Source: Trichoplax sp. H2
Taxonomy: Eukaryota > Placozoa > Uniplacotomia > Trichoplacea
DNA length: 64,000 nucleotides
Direction of reading: 5' to 3'
Assembly: GCA_003344405.1 (NCBI GenBank)
Contig: NOWV01000034.1
Location: forward strand, 62,001 to 126,000
Part shown: positions 25,501-39,035 of the stretch, piece by piece
How positions within the stretch are numbered: position 1 is the first letter of the stretch
How the letters are laid out: the number at the start of each line of letters is the position of its first letter
Notes under the pieces: model-generated
What the model was told of the DNA's origin: nothing
Database searches by the model: none
What the model saw: the letters and a program-made list of their open reading frames with translations, nothing else
Made by a program: the position numbers and the translations under genes

Positions 25501-26588
25501 CGACGAATCGTAGGTGATGATTCGTATATCCCAACTGAACCCAAAGAATTTACCAATCGAATATTTACTACATGTTATTTGGGAACAGTAAACTCATCAA
25601 CACACACTAGAGAAAGGGCAAAAAATCTTGCCGGTCAACTAGGCAGCTATCATCTTAGTATTGTTATCGATACTGCAATTACTGCAATCATTTCTATTTT
25701 TACTAGTGTAACAGGAAAAACTCCAAAATTTCGTGCAAATGGTGGATCATTCTGTGAAAATCTTGCTTTGCAAAATATACAAGCTCGTATTCGAATGGTT
25801 CTGTCATACCTATTTGCACAACTTATTTTATGGTCTCGAGGATTGCCTGGCAGTTTACTGGTGTTAGGATCGGCAAACGTCGATGAAGCTTTATGCGGCT
25901 ATATGACGAAATACGACTGTTCTAGCGCCGACATTAACCCTATCGGAGGAATTAGTAAAACCGATTTGAGATCTTTCATAAAATTCTTTCGAAGTAAGTA
26001 CGATATACCTGCTTTGGATAGTATTTATGAAGCCCCACCTACAGCCGAATTAGAACCATTAAGTGAAGGCGAAATTAGCCAAACTGATGAAGTATGTAGC
26101 GTGAACCTCTCTATAGTATTATGATACTAAGCTCATATACCCGTAACGTGCCTTTAGTTTTCATCCCAGTAATTATTCAAATTAAACTTGTAGGAAGATA
26201 TGGGAATGACCTATGAAGAGTTATCGTTTTATGGAAGGCTTCGAAAAGTTGATTTTTGCGGGCCATACAGCATGTTTTGCAAATTAGTCAGCTCATGGAA
26301 AAATAAATATACTATAACTAAGGTATTATAAGCAATTCTAGGTTTACTACAATTGTTATCATGTTATTAACATATCTACGAATATATTTATCTCTTTAGA
26401 TTGCAGACAATGTAAAGCACTTCTTCCGCAGGTACTCAATCAATAGACATAAAATGACAACTCTAACTCCTGCCTGTCACCTTGAAAATTATAGCCCGGA
26501 CGATAATCGATTCGATCTTAGACAGTTTCTTTACAACATTAATTGGACTTGGCAATTTCGTGCCATCGATAATGAGGTCCGCACTTGA
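22501..26588 (+). CDS. NADSYN1: Glutamine-dependent NAD(+) synthetase
   Basis: This cytosolic enzyme makes NAD+ from nicotinic acid adenine dinucleotide, ATP and glutamine, the last step of the Preiss-Handler and de novo routes. Exons: 22501-22585, 22839-22899, 23029-23145, 23348-23401, 23599-23688, 23901-23952, 24187-24275, 24372-24489, 24922-25053, 25129-26091, 26194-26322, 26400-26588, giving 692 residues (human 706). The N-terminal nitrilase-like glutaminase shows [26 protein letters not shown] (catalytic Lys) and [14 protein letters not shown] with the nucleophile Cys at residue 175. The synthetase domain has the ATP-binding loop [13 protein letters not shown] (356-362), [19 protein letters not shown] and [14 protein letters not shown]. 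The start [20 protein letters not shown] matches the family N-terminus directly. The C-terminus stops at NEVRT, about a dozen residues before the human end. Confidence 0.97.
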
Positions 26589-27205
26589 TATAATATTGTA
26601 ATATTCCGTCGTAAAAGATCTTTAGTTAAAACGAACGGTCGATTGTATATAATTTATCTCTGTATTGATTATTGATCCGGCTATTCTTTACAATTAGAAT
26701 ATACTTTAATTTTTGAGATCGTTCTAAATGACTCTTCAATTTTTCTTAATAGATCGATCAACTGAATAAGAAGACCAGTTGAAAACTATGGTGTCATTGA
26801 AATATTGGCATACTTTTATGCTAATTTAGGGATGCTTACGATGTTAGTATACTTGTGTAAATGAATGCATTTCATCATAATATGTTAAAAAAATTTTATA
26901 GCATATCGCATTGTTTTTAAATTATTACCACTTTTATTATTAACAATTTAATTAAGTTCGAGAAAATAGCAAATGTAATAATTATCGCTATAATAAAGGT
27001 ATAACTACTACACTATTTACAATGGTGCTTTAGTAGCGCACATACCGGGAAACTTTCCAAGCCATTTTACTGATAAAGTTATATTGTATTTAAATCTTTA
27101 ACATACAAGTATCAACGTTACAGTACATTTACATTTGATTACTATAAATTAAGCACAAAAAAATTGGGGGTTGCGTAACCAGATAAGCTCTGCTTGTGTA
27201 CCATA
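26589..27205. other. Convergent 3' spacer NADSYN1/SPAG8
   Basis: AT-rich sequence between two convergent stop codons, holding presumed 3' UTRs. I see no coding signal or repeat of note. Confidence 0.6.
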
Positions 27206-28849
27206 TTACCAGTTTTGAATTTTATGTGGTAACTGTTGATTCATATATTCCGTAACTGGGGTACTGAAAGCTGCGTTTTTACGAAATGTTGCATTTGTGC
27301 CAGTGGATTGCGATTCACCCTATATAGAATTTGAATCATTAATCATTGCTTTATTCGCTTTGACTTAGCCTACTCTACAACATTTGTTGACGAATAAACA
27401 TACATGAATAATTCCTCGATTAGTAGTCCAGAATGAAACCGGCTCTTCTCCATACACAGCATGAGGCTAAAAGACATTGATTTTATAACGTTAGCCAAAA
27501 ACATATTTGGTTATAATGTATTCTGTACTAATTGATTGTTTACCTGGGTTTCTTTTCGCTGAACTGGCACAAAGTCTGCGAGTAGAAATTTTTCATTTGA
27601 AAGAAACGGACGCATTAAATTACAGATATTAAACAATAACTACACTGTTTGTACTATGTCTAAAGTAAAATCACGGTAGGAATATAGTAAGTATTACAAT
27701 TTAAGAAAATAAATTAAAACCTTTATGATAGTGGGCTTTGAATGATGTTGTATAATCAGGGGGTGATGGAGGTCTATTGAAATCTTCATAAACTTCTTTA
27801 CTGGAAATAAGATTATCATAGTATCTTAGTTGCAAGCCAAAGTATTATCGACAATTAATGCTATCTAAGTATATGATATCGAATCTAAATCTAATATCCT
27901 TCAAGGTCAACTAAATTGCCAATAATATAAAGGACTAATTTCGATTACCTAAATTTTTCATAAAGCTCTCTCTGTTCGGCCTCTAATTTGCGACCTATAA
28001 GGTGATATAAGCGAAAAATGATATAAAATAAACTTTCCATATGGATCTATTAGATAATTGCTTCAAAAATTGGAATATATTTCATACAGGAATCACTTAC
28101 CGACTTGTCTGGTTTTAGTTATCTTAGGTTCAGCATAAGAGTCCTTAATAGTAGTTTTACATGCAATAGGTTGATCGTGAGTAGTAGTAATTAATCCCTG
28201 TCAAGACCGAAAATTAAATTTCACAATTAAAACAGTGTCAAGATATCGTTTTTTACCCAGTAGAAGTTAGTTATTGCTATCGTTTACTAAAATAATCATA
28301 TGTCATCATTTTTAAAATTAATTCTTAAAAACTGTTAACATAATCATATTGCTTTGAATTAACCAAGCCATCATCGCGTACCTGATGTCCGCTTCGTAAA
28401 ACCTTCTTCATATCGTTATTGCTATCATAATCGGACACTGCCCTCTTTTTAAGAAGTGGATAAACAATTTCATCATGAAATGCGCAAAATGATTACACGT
28501 ATAAATGATATATCAACGAACATACAGACATAGGAATCTAACACAGTACAGTAATTACTGTGACTTATATATATTAAAAGTAATACGTATACTATACTTG
28601 TAGCAAGCTGATCAGATGTAAAAATTTAATGCAAGACTTAATTGTCTACGATATTCTGTTATGGTAAACTATACTTTCAATTCCCAGGCGTGAATAGTTT
28701 AAGTTTAATAGATTAAAACTATCAAAATTCGATATATATTAATATTAAAGATAATCATTTATCTTTTTTCTTACCTCTTCTACCCAGTTTTTGATTAAGG
28801 TTTTCCCCATTTTCGCTTTACCATTCTGCGTACTCGTCTCTTCTGCCAT
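27206..28849 (-). CDS. SPAG8: SPAG8-like ciliary microtubule inner protein
   Basis: SPAG8 is a small protein in the lumen of ciliary and sperm-tail doublet microtubules. Exons (high to low): 28775-28849, 28382-28444, 28101-28197, 27949-27994, 27721-27800, 27544-27575 (32 nt), 27404-27466, 27206-27319, giving 189 residues. The start MAEETSTQNGKAKMGKTLIK leads into NWVEERAVSDYD. A GHQGL segment and KDSYAEP follow, and the C-terminus has ATFRKNAAFSTPVTEYM. These align in order with the conserved C-terminal half of vertebrate SPAG8 (NWQEERAT, GHRGLLT, KDSYQPP, FRKNCSFSTPV). The long low-complexity N-terminus of mammalian SPAG8 is absent. A minor uncertainty is the exon 2 acceptor: AAAAAG at 28445 is the only AG that keeps frame. 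The gene is divergent from PAM. Confidence 0.88.
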
Positions 28850-30821
28850 ATTGATGCTTTATGGTTGTATGTAAATGGATAGTCTTTAGTAAAGTCGTCA
28901 ATACTTTCTAAATAGCAAGAGTTTGCTATAGACTTTCTTGTATGACTAGAATTCAATTAAAAGTGACAGTCTCTTGGAGTTGTACCAAGTAATAAGTTGT
29001 AGGCAACACCCGATATGTTATAATTGTAGAATTCTATAGTATAATATACGCGTAATTATGAAAGATCAGCTAGATGATTTTTGCGACGATGTCTTTAGGA
29101 TGGGTTGTAAATCGTAGCAGAGTAAGGCAAATATGTCGTTTAGATTTCCAATCAAGTAACTCGAATAGAATAATACGTGAAATATAGTGCACTAGGCAAT
29201 GATGTTCTCGAAATGGAAATTATGAATTAATTGTTATGTGTATGATCGAAGAGCTCTTGACTCGTCAATAATAAAGTAGTAGAGTGGACTAGAATAGGTA
29301 TGTATTCGATGAGAGGCAACTTCTCTTGTGAGTGTAGTGACTCGATTTCAATTAGGAATACCCTGCTAGTATATAACTTTCACTACTAGTCCATGTCGGT
29401 TCTCCCATCGATTTTACCTTCAACGCCAAAATAATATGATCGTTTCCATAGAAACGTGCTTCCCGATGACCTTGCGCACAAAGTCTCGAACAGCTATGAC
29501 AGCTAGATGCTGTAGCGTAGTCGAAAACAATAGTGTACTACTGTACAGTATGTACTGCATACTACGCATTGCGGTAGTGGATCCGTTGCACTCTTACTAC
29601 CATACAGTATCATTTCTTCTTGCTCAGAGTTGGAAGCATCGAGTAGGATCGTAGGATAAGTTAGTGGCGACTGTATTATTCGTCATGAAAAAACCACTTC
29701 AATCCGATTTCTTCATTAATAAATATAAACATTGATAATCTAGTATGTAGCGCAATTTAATATAAGTGCGTATCGAGTCTCTCTACTACAGTGTATTCAG
29801 GATTGCCAAATGTGTTCAATTGAAATTGACTATCTGTTCCGGTTATCATTTGATCGTATCATACAGTATATGTCTATAACATATACAGTACATGAATACG
29901 AATGTTTGCTGGCATGTGAACACTGCGTAGGTACTCGTCGGGAATGTACATGTCGACGTTGAGACATCTTTGATTTTCCCTACATTTTCTGGATTTTATT
30001 TTTTTTTGGCTAATATTACGATTCCATCTGACAAAATGCTCGTGATGAAATGTATCGTGCACTGTGCAGTTATACTGTACCAGCCAGTCCAATAGAAAAT
30101 GTATTTACAGTATGCGTCAGGGACTCCTCCCCAGGAATGTCCCTTATGTCCCCTGGAAACTTGAACAAACAATGCGTGACTGATGCGTGACATGTGACAT
30201 AACTTTGTCACTCACTTAGTGGAACCTACTTGTACCCAAATGTGACTCGTCGTAGGTGCTACATCTGCGCAGCTTCATCGTCAGTCACTGATTGTACTGG
30301 ACAAAGCGCAACAAAAATGATTGGACAACACAGTCAATTGTATAAAGATAATAAAGAGTGGAAGTCATCCAAGTGGACGACACACGTACTGCGTCTTCTC
30401 GTTCTTTCTATTTATAACTAGGCTACAGTGTTACTGTACTGGACAGTGAAAAAAATAATTTCAGTGAGCAATATTGACGGTCTACGCCATTGAAATTTTC
30501 TGCCATTAGATTTTCATTTTGAATTCTTTTACCACTTTATTGACTACGCTCAATTCCAATTCTACCTCTACTCTACAACGTGTATAAAACTAGTGTGTCC
30601 AGCATTGAAAAAAGTGGATCCAGAAGAAGACCGTTGAGCAAGATTGCATTCTATTTTGAGGCTAGTTTCTGAACATTTTCAATGTAGTCAAGCCTATGGT
30701 ACAAAGACTGGTGTAGTAGCTGTCACAATCCAAGGAACCGTAACGTATACTATTTCTATCTTGGGATAGAAATTAAATAATTTCTTTCTCATCGATTTAA
30801 AGTTCATAGAGTGGCAGAAAA
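28850..30821. other. Divergent spacer SPAG8/PAM
   Basis: About 2 kb between two divergent genes, expected to carry both promoters. Short frames on both strands (29436-29654, 29874-30211, 30230-30421) show no family features. A few isolated pentamer palindromes occur, such as TACTGTACAGTATGTACTGC near 29538. I see no transposon or RNA gene. Confidence 0.6.
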
Positions 30822-33800
30822 ATGAAACTGTTCCATTTAATAAATGTCTATATAATTTGGGCAATGATCACCCAGTCATCAATGAGCAATCAAATACTGG
30901 TACATCACAACAGCCCAAATTCTACCTTATCCTCCTTGCTTATAGAATTGCCAAAACATCGACCAGAAGCGGTATGTTAGTATACAATTGAAGACCGTAA
31001 TTCTCTTTCATCTTGATTTTATTATTTTTAAAGAAAAAAAAATTATGAATCATTCATGGTAAATAATAATATAGTTCACTTTATCAACTAGATCATGCTC
31101 GACCAGTCTATTATCTTACAATAAATAAAGTCAATAACTAATGTGATACTAAATTAATCGTATCAAGTGATATTGATATGCATTTTATCAGTCTATTTCA
31201 TATTAGCATCTTCTTCTTTCTCAAGGTCGATTCCTATGTATGTACCTCAAAAAGGGTCTCTGACTATACCGGCTATATAGGTACTGTGCTGTTGGTTGAA
31301 TTAATTAATTATAGACGCCTCAGATTGCTAGCTAATAAACCATTTGATACGACCGATTCCACAGTCTGAGAGTCAATTCTATAGAATTAGTAACAGTGAT
31401 GGCCCTAAATATTTTATCCGAGCTTTATTGGCTGCTTTATCAAATGTATTCTTACACGAAGGATTCAAAACTAGAGCACTATACAGTTCTAACATGAAAT
31501 ATATACTGGTCACACATTTTCGATAACATTAGCTATATCATTAGCCCCTTGGTTTTACACCCTAGGTCAATTGAATTAATGCCATTACCATTAGTCTACT
31601 GTACAGTACAGCGAGTATGGTATTAGTTTCGATATCTTTTACATTTAGCTCGGAAAGTATATGATATAAGTGTATCATGCACTGTAGTTACCAGTTTTCT
31701 CACTAGGAAAAGAGAAATGTTGCTAAACAGAACTAGTAATTCTCGATCAGCAGTGGTAGGCTAGCGATGAAATCCAGATCTGTCATGTTAGGTGCTATAT
31801 CCAAACTGGAAGGATTCAGCAATTTTCTCGCTAAAATGAATCCTCAATTTCTTACTTTAATCATTGCCTTCTACTTCCATTTCATAGTGGGTTTTAATCC
31901 TAATGAAGACGCAAGAAAAAATGCCCATCATGTGCTCATAATGGGCTGTTCAGGAATGGACACTAAGCTTACTTACACGTAAGGATTATTGATAAATAGG
32001 ATGCAAAGCAGCGCTAACCTACGAGTATTACATGTACTGTACTGTATGTAGATCGAAATTTATTGAATAGAAAAAGTACGATACAAGAAAGAATTCACGG
32101 AACTATATATTTGCATTTAACCTTTTCCTTTCTGTTTTATGTTATCCTAGCATATCGTATTCATGCTGATCTGTTTAATTTTAAAATAATTAATACATTT
32201 ATGAAATTTTCGATAGTAAAATTTTAATTCCATTACGTAAATCGTACTACTATTAAATGTAGTTAACGTTGATGTTCACTTGCATCTAGTGACTAAGGAA
32301 AAATCTCAATATATCTAGATATATGTGTAGGAATATCAATTGCCTTTCGATTCATTCATTCACTTCGTGAACTAAACTTAAATATCCTTTCAGTCTATTT
32401 TATATACAGTATTTCTATTCCAACGATTTCGAAGCATTTGTTACATCCATCGTTGTACCAGTGCTACGTTATGCTATCCATTCTACTTTACTATTTATTT
32501 ACTTTATTATAATCGCTAATGTCACCCATTAATAGCAGCTTGGATATTGAAGGGTTTTTTGATTAGCAACAAGAAAAGCAATAAGCGGTATCGAAGGGAA
32601 ATACATTAATCGTATATATCTTTTTCCTCTTCTGATCTTACTTAGAAAATGTATGATGAACACACATTGTACAGGTAGATCAATTATTGTCTATGCTTGG
32701 GCTAAAAGTGCACCTGCCTTGAAACTACCTAAAGGTAAATATTATTAGCAATCTACGACTACTATTTAGAGTAGGGATTTTGTTACAGTAGGCATATACT
32801 GTATTCTAATTCGTGTATTTTATTTATATTACAATTTTTATTTCCAAACTTTTGAATACCGTCAGCAAATTTAGTATTACGTTAATTATTCGGTATATTT
32901 TTGTATTATCTACACTCACATTGTAACTGCAGTTTATATTAGTATAAACTAAAGCTAGTTATCTTTAAACCGGAGCTTTATAATGATAATATCACCATAA
33001 TTATCTGCTATACTTCGTTGAACTACGCACTGTTAGATAAGTGTTCATTACATTATTTTATTTACTTCAATACCTTATTTAAGTACGCATTATTATCTAC
33101 TTACCAGTATTTCTGCAATCATCTAATTTGATATTTAAATTATTAAAGTAGATTACAATATTATAGTTGGACTATAGCACCATTAATTTTTCTCTATCGT
33201 GATATTTCCTTTTAATGGACATTATGAAAATAATATTTTATGACTTTATTATTAAAATTTTATATATATAAGAAGTGTCTCAAGGAGAACATTATATTCG
33301 CTTTCTATTAAGTAGTTCATTTATATTGTTGTAGATGTCGGATTCAAAATTGGACGCGGAACAGACATAAAGTATCTAGTCCTACAAGTCCACTACGGAC
33401 CTAACATCAAGAGCAAACTAGGATTACGTGAGTATAAATCAGAATTGAATACATCATAAGAATTATTTACTTTTAATGTAGTAATTCTCATTAGTTATGG
33501 GTAGATTTCCTTGTAACTCTTTCTGTCATATGGCATAAGTACCATTGTTTCAATAATTATATTAATTATGCAAACGATACTACTGTACATAAACGATAGA
33601 ATATGATGCAATAAATACTGTACTATTATTATTTTAGCCAATTTCATCGATAGTTCCGGAGTTACACTTCAACTTTCTACGAAAAGGTAAATACTAGACT
33701 AACTCTGCTACACCTGTGAGAAGGCGTCCATTTAAATTAAACTAAAAAAATTTTGACTTTATACATACATTATATTCATTTTCAGTCAAAGATATTCAGC

Positions 33801-36800
33801 TGGGATGTATGATTTTGCATCGAATTACTTCGTTATACGTCCACATTCTACTGGTACCGTAATAAACTAATAATTTCTTTTAGTTCAATTAAAATTCTAT
33901 GTATTCTAATGTAACAATTCATATTACTTTCTATAAATCAAGCGAAGGATGATTTAGCTTGTCGCTATAATCAACCATATGAACTCCACCCGTTTGCTTT
34001 TCGTGTTCATGCACACCAAATAGGTAGTTCTGCGGCTATACTATTATTTGTTTTTGATTCATCAGTTTTGAGATTACTTGAGTGCAAATATGATATTCTT
34101 ATGTTAGGCGTCCTGATTAGTGGCTATATAGTAAGAGATGGAAAATGGATACTGATTGGTGAATCAGATCCACGCAAACCGAATGCATTTTTCCCAATCC
34201 AAAAAGAAATTACAATCAAAAAGGATGACCTATTGGTATGACTTCATGTGACAAAATATCAATTTACTTTATTTATCCCAATGCTTACTATAATAATTTT
34301 ACCCTAACTGCTATATCTGATACCATAGTTTGTTCGCTGCGTATTCAAATCAAACAGAGATAGACCTACCTACTTGGGGTAATAGAGTTTGATCTGTCTA
34401 ATGCATAATTATGCATTAAAAAGTATTACAACATTCGTATAAACTAATAATTCTTACTTTGTATGCACCATATTAGAAGCCGCCATAGCGACGAAATGTG
34501 CAATTATTATATAATGTATTACACTAATCATCGTGAAGCAATTCCTTATCATCAATGTGAAAAACAAGCTAGTACACATTTGTCACTTCTAGCACCAAAA
34601 AAAACTGTGGCCCAAGACACAAATGGTATAGTAAGTCACAAGGAACAACAATCATATCAAAATCCTTCAGATACGGCTCATCAGCAATCAGACGACGACA
34701 ACGATTTGGAAGAATTAGATATGGAAAGGAATCAAGTAGACACTCCTTTGGGAAATGCTGAAAGTATTGTACGCGAGGACACGTCGAATTCTGCTTTATC
34801 TACTCTAAAATTAGTGCCTAACTGGCCAGCTCAATTCTTCCTAACTGGTGATATTGGAGGTGTGGCGGTCTCGAAAACAGGAAATGTCTTCATTTTCCAT
34901 CGTGGCGATCGCCATTGGGAAAGAAAGTAAGGCAATGATTGACTTCGTATGCTACAGTTGATTTAAATTCCTTTACTTCTTATCAGCGTTAGGAACAGAA
35001 TTAAGATATTATTGTGAATACTTAGTACATACTAAAATTGTCAACATTAGGTCAAAATACCCTAAAAATTATATAAAATAAAACTTCTCATACAGTATTG
35101 GATTGCATTAAAAAATGCAGTATAAGGAGATGGTGTCTATTAGAAAATATAAATGGATATTAGAATATAAAGATATACGTCATATATATGTATCACATAA
35201 GATATTAAAATTGCTCTTTTTGATATATTTACAGTACATTCGATAGCAATTTCAGATTCCAGTTTCGTGGACCGCCTATTGCTACGGATACAATTATGGA
35301 ATTAGATCCAGATACTGGAGACGTAGTTCGAAAATTTGGAAAGAACCTGTTAGTCAACATTAATAATTATAATTAATAACCGTTATCATGTTGGCTTATT
35401 AATTAATCTTTACTGTAAAATATTCATGAAACCTGACTTCACATTGATATTTGTCTCTGTATAATTAATCTTTAATTTAATTCTTTTTAACCTAATAAAC
35501 GCTACAGCTTCTATTTACCCCATGGTATCGCAGTCGATGATAAAAATAATGTTTGGGTTACCGATTCTGCGCTACATCAGGTAAGTAATTTAATTTTTCT
35601 ATTATAAATATTTGGAAGGCCATCAATTTACTAGGTTGATGAAAAATGTTCTATTCGATGCTATGATAGGTTTATAAATTTAAAGCAAATAGCAAGCGAC
35701 CGTCAATGGTATTAGGAGTTAAATTTAAACCTGGGAATGATACAAAGCATTTTTGCCAACCTAGTGGTATCGCTGTATCTAAAAAAACTGGAATTATTTA
35801 CGTAGCAGATGGGTATGTATGTGCCCGTTAAACTATCAGAAAATATTTATTTCTAAATAATTGTAACTGAGTCTGTATGTAAATATTTGCAACTAATTGA
35901 TCGATTCTTTCAATATTCAACGGCTGAGCAGGTATTGCAATAGTCGAATTGTACGATTTCGCCCAGATGGTAGCTACCTAGATGAATTCACGCCAATTGG
36001 TAATTCACTTTACTTTCTTTCTTGTACTAAACACCTATACTTATATCTTTATATTGAAGTAAAACTTTGCTTTTTCTACATTATATACAGCTTATCACTT
36101 TATGAAAAATAGAAAGCAAATTATACACAGCGTAACAATTGACGATGAAAATGATAAACTGTACGTTGTTGACAAACGCAACGATATTATTTTCCATATT
36201 GATATGAAACATTTGCACTTTATTCCATTTGGCAAAAATAATCGGCTAAAAGTTGTTTCAGCTAAATTTAATCCGGCATTTGGTAAGTTGTTATACTGTA
36301 CTATTGAAAAATTTAGTAACCAATTGAAACCTATATTTCATACCTCTTCTGAACTAATTATTAATGTACATGATCTATAGGCGGTGTCTTGTACGCGGTT
36401 AGCAAAGAGGGAGATGGAGATAAGCAAATTTCACGTGGCTATACTCTTGATGCTAGTACTGGTAGTGTTATGCAATCATGGCAACCCAATCACGAAGTAA
36501 GAAGCAGGCAGCATTTGAAACATGCTACTTATACACTCAGCTAACACATCATTGTCATTTTTATAACTGGAACTTTTTCTAATAGTATTTCGATGATCCC
36601 CATGACATCGCTGTCTCACCTGATAATTCAGCGGTCTATGTTGTGGAATTGAAGGGTGGAAGAATACTAAAATTTATGTACAATACCCATAACTCTGTCC
36701 ACAAGCCAACCATGCATGGTAAATAACTTACTCCGTTTTACTCTTATATAGTTTGTATAGCATCAGCTAAATCAAATTTTACATATGACTCGCCGCCTAC

Positions 36801-38084
36801 TGTATATTTTAGGGACGACTAAAAAATGTACTCAAACTTGCGTTCAAACGTACAGTCCGGTTTGTGGTAGCAACGGACAAACATACACCAACCAGTGCTT
36901 ATTAGAGCATTTTGCCTGTATTCAAAATTTAACCATTACAAAAGTTGAAGAGGGTCCGTGCCCAATCCCAACGACACGTAAAGCAACCCCCAAGCCGAAG
37001 CCAAAACCTACAACTAGCAAACCGAAACCTAGTAAGAACGATTTACATGCATGAAACAACTTTTTAATTAAATTACTGTATTGCTATAAATAATCTATGC
37101 TGTTAATTTTGTTAACAATCCCATAACGTTTTTGCTCTCCCTTTCCTAGCGGAATCATGTAAAGATGATTGCCCAAGAATTTACGACCCTATCTGCGGAA
37201 GTAATGGTAAAACATTCGATAATGAATGTTTAATGAAGTATACAATATGCAAAACAGGTCAAATTATTGAAGTTTCTCATTTTGGCCCTTGCAAGCGTCA
37301 AAATACGCAACCGAAACCAACAGGTAACAGAATAATTGCGATTGATAATAGTCTGACGGTTAAATCGGATATGATTAATCCACGACGGCACAATTAACTG
37401 TCATCGAATCGAAAATAATTATGGTTTTTTGATATATGAAAAGAACGAAAATGTGATCCAATGTGTGTGTATGACCCTAAAAATTCGAAACAAGTCTGTG
37501 GCAGTGATGGTAAAACATACAACAGTGAATGCAGCCTCCGGTATGAAGCCTGTAATAACAGTAAAGTCCTAACTATCCATAATCACGGACCTTGTCCAAG
37601 CAAATCCAGTTAGTGAGACCTTGTTACCTTAAAATTCATTGTATATATAGTTTTAATAATTTTCTAACAAATGCTAATGCTATTTCTTACAGCAAATAAT
37701 ATAAAATTATCGACTACTGCAAAGGTTCAAACTAGCAAAGTAACAACCCAGCATGACAAAACTGATCATGCTACTATTTCCACAAGCAAACCAGCTGGCT
37801 TTTTCAATCTATCGTTTGCTAGTATTGCACTAATGGTATTAGTTTTAGTCGTTGTCGTACCTTTAGCTATTTTTGTTATTGTTACAGTCGTATGTCGCTA
37901 TCGGGCTAACAAACGACGGTCAAGATATTTAAGTCACGTTACTGGCTATAAAGGTCGAAATTCATCAGCTGGTTGTTTATGTTGCAAGAAAGGATCATAC
38001 GGCTTTTTCTTAGATGAAAATCAAGGTTCTTATAAGCGAAATTTATACTTTCCTGACGACGATGACGATGATGACGAAATATAA
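30822..38084 (+). CDS. PAM: Peptidylglycine alpha-amidating monooxygenase with Kazal domains
   Basis: PAM converts glycine-extended peptides to C-terminal amides in secretory granules. Exons: 30822-30971, 31226-31280, 31888-31978, 32646-32734, 33335-33427, 33638-33686, 33786-33853, 33943-34023, 34108-34235, 34329-34378, 34477-34926, 35235-35348, 35508-35580, 35670-35812, 35932-35999, 36091-36282, 36381-36496, 36586-36718, 36813-37031, 37150-37323, 37444-37608, 37693-38084; 1030 aa. Signal peptide about 1-20. The PHM copper ligands are all present: H82-H83 (NAHHVLIMGC), H148 (LQVHYG), H221/H223 (FRVHAH) and M292 (SDEMCNYYIMYY). The PAL domain (about 400-714) keeps R426 (FHRGDR), zinc ligands H478, H580 and H676, and Y546 (DGYCNSRI). 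Three Kazal-type modules follow (about 718-760, 790-837, 849-896; each has a VCGSNG, ICGSNG or VCGSDG core), then a membrane helix (about 941-968) and a tail ending in seven Asp. Vertebrate PAM lacks Kazal modules. Confidence 0.95.
36813..37608 (+). other. Three Kazal-type domains within PAM
   Basis: Exons 36813-37031, 37150-37323 and 37444-37608 each encode one Kazal-like module, all phase 1 on both sides, so each could be shuffled without breaking frame. The modules carry the family's six cysteines and cores SPVCGSNGQTYTNQC, DPICGSNGKTFDNEC and KQVCGSDGKTYNSEC. The first is followed by a Lys/Pro/Thr-rich linker, like a flexible stalk. Kazal modules occur in serine-protease inhibitors and in extracellular matrix and receptor proteins; inhibitory function here is not shown. 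Confidence 0.9.
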
Positions 38085-39035
38085 TTATAGTTCTTATTCT
38101 CATAAATAAATACGTGTAATAGCATTAAGGCAACATATTGTATAGAACTTAAATTTTTACTGTAATGGAGACATACTGGTGATCAAATACCTTAAAGCTT
38201 TATCGTCTTTATGCACTATCGGTCTGATTAATTCAGTCGCTTTCGAATTTAGACGATATGCACGGTACTCGTATGTTGAACTTATGTACAAAATGACAAC
38301 AGTAACCTTAATTGAACCGTGATAGCTATCTTAACTATATCCCAAACAGGTTAAACTTTTTTATATAGCAAGTACTTAATTATTCGTTTGAGGCTGATTA
38401 AATCAATAATACTAATGATATAACCAAAGATAGTCAATTTCCGTTTGTGGTGTAAGAATACCGTCAAGTTGATAGTTATTAATGAGTAATTTCCATTCAG
38501 AAGCACACAGAATGTAACAACATTGTATCTAAAGTTGTAGTCACCACGATAAATTATCATTCGTAATTATATTTTCATTGAAATTGATCTGAAAGTATAT
38601 TTATCATTCTATATACCTACATTGAATATTTTACTATTGCTATTGTAAGGCATAACTAATAATACAAAAAATCATAAATTCTTTAAAATTACAACCTAAA
38701 CTTTCAACTAATTCTATCCTAGAAGTGACCTGAATGTGGTGTGGTTAATTTTAAGATCTTTCAAGTTTTTTTCAAATCATAAATCCTAATAGTCATATAG
38801 TACAACTATATTAGCATTTATTTTAGTTCTGGAATTAATCAATGTTTAAGTACATCATAGTTTCGTCCAGTTAATTTTGATCTTTCCGCTACGCTAAAAT
38901 TCACGAACGTAACTTTGTATCCATTCCCATAAAATCTTTATTCGCATGAGTAGTAACAATTTGCAGCCACTTATTTTAATTGTTAGCTTCATTGGCCGGT
39001 CAGAAATTGTTAATTGCCCATTAGAGGATTGGAAC
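38085..39035. other. Convergent 3' spacer PAM/PH-domain gene
   Basis: AT-rich sequence between convergent genes. AATAAA at 38105-38110 suits PAM polyadenylation. The minus-strand frame at 38351-38560 is Ile/Leu/Tyr-rich with no family features. Confidence 0.6.
38105..38110 (+). terminator. Candidate poly(A) signal of PAM
   Basis: AATAAA about 20 nt after the PAM stop codon (38082-38084). Spacing is plausible for a very short 3' UTR. Confidence 0.5.

Noticed and set aside
28850-30821. SPAG8 and PAM as a functionally paired divergent unit
   Set aside because: Only their head-to-head orientation supports it; the 2 kb spacer has no shared element that I can see.
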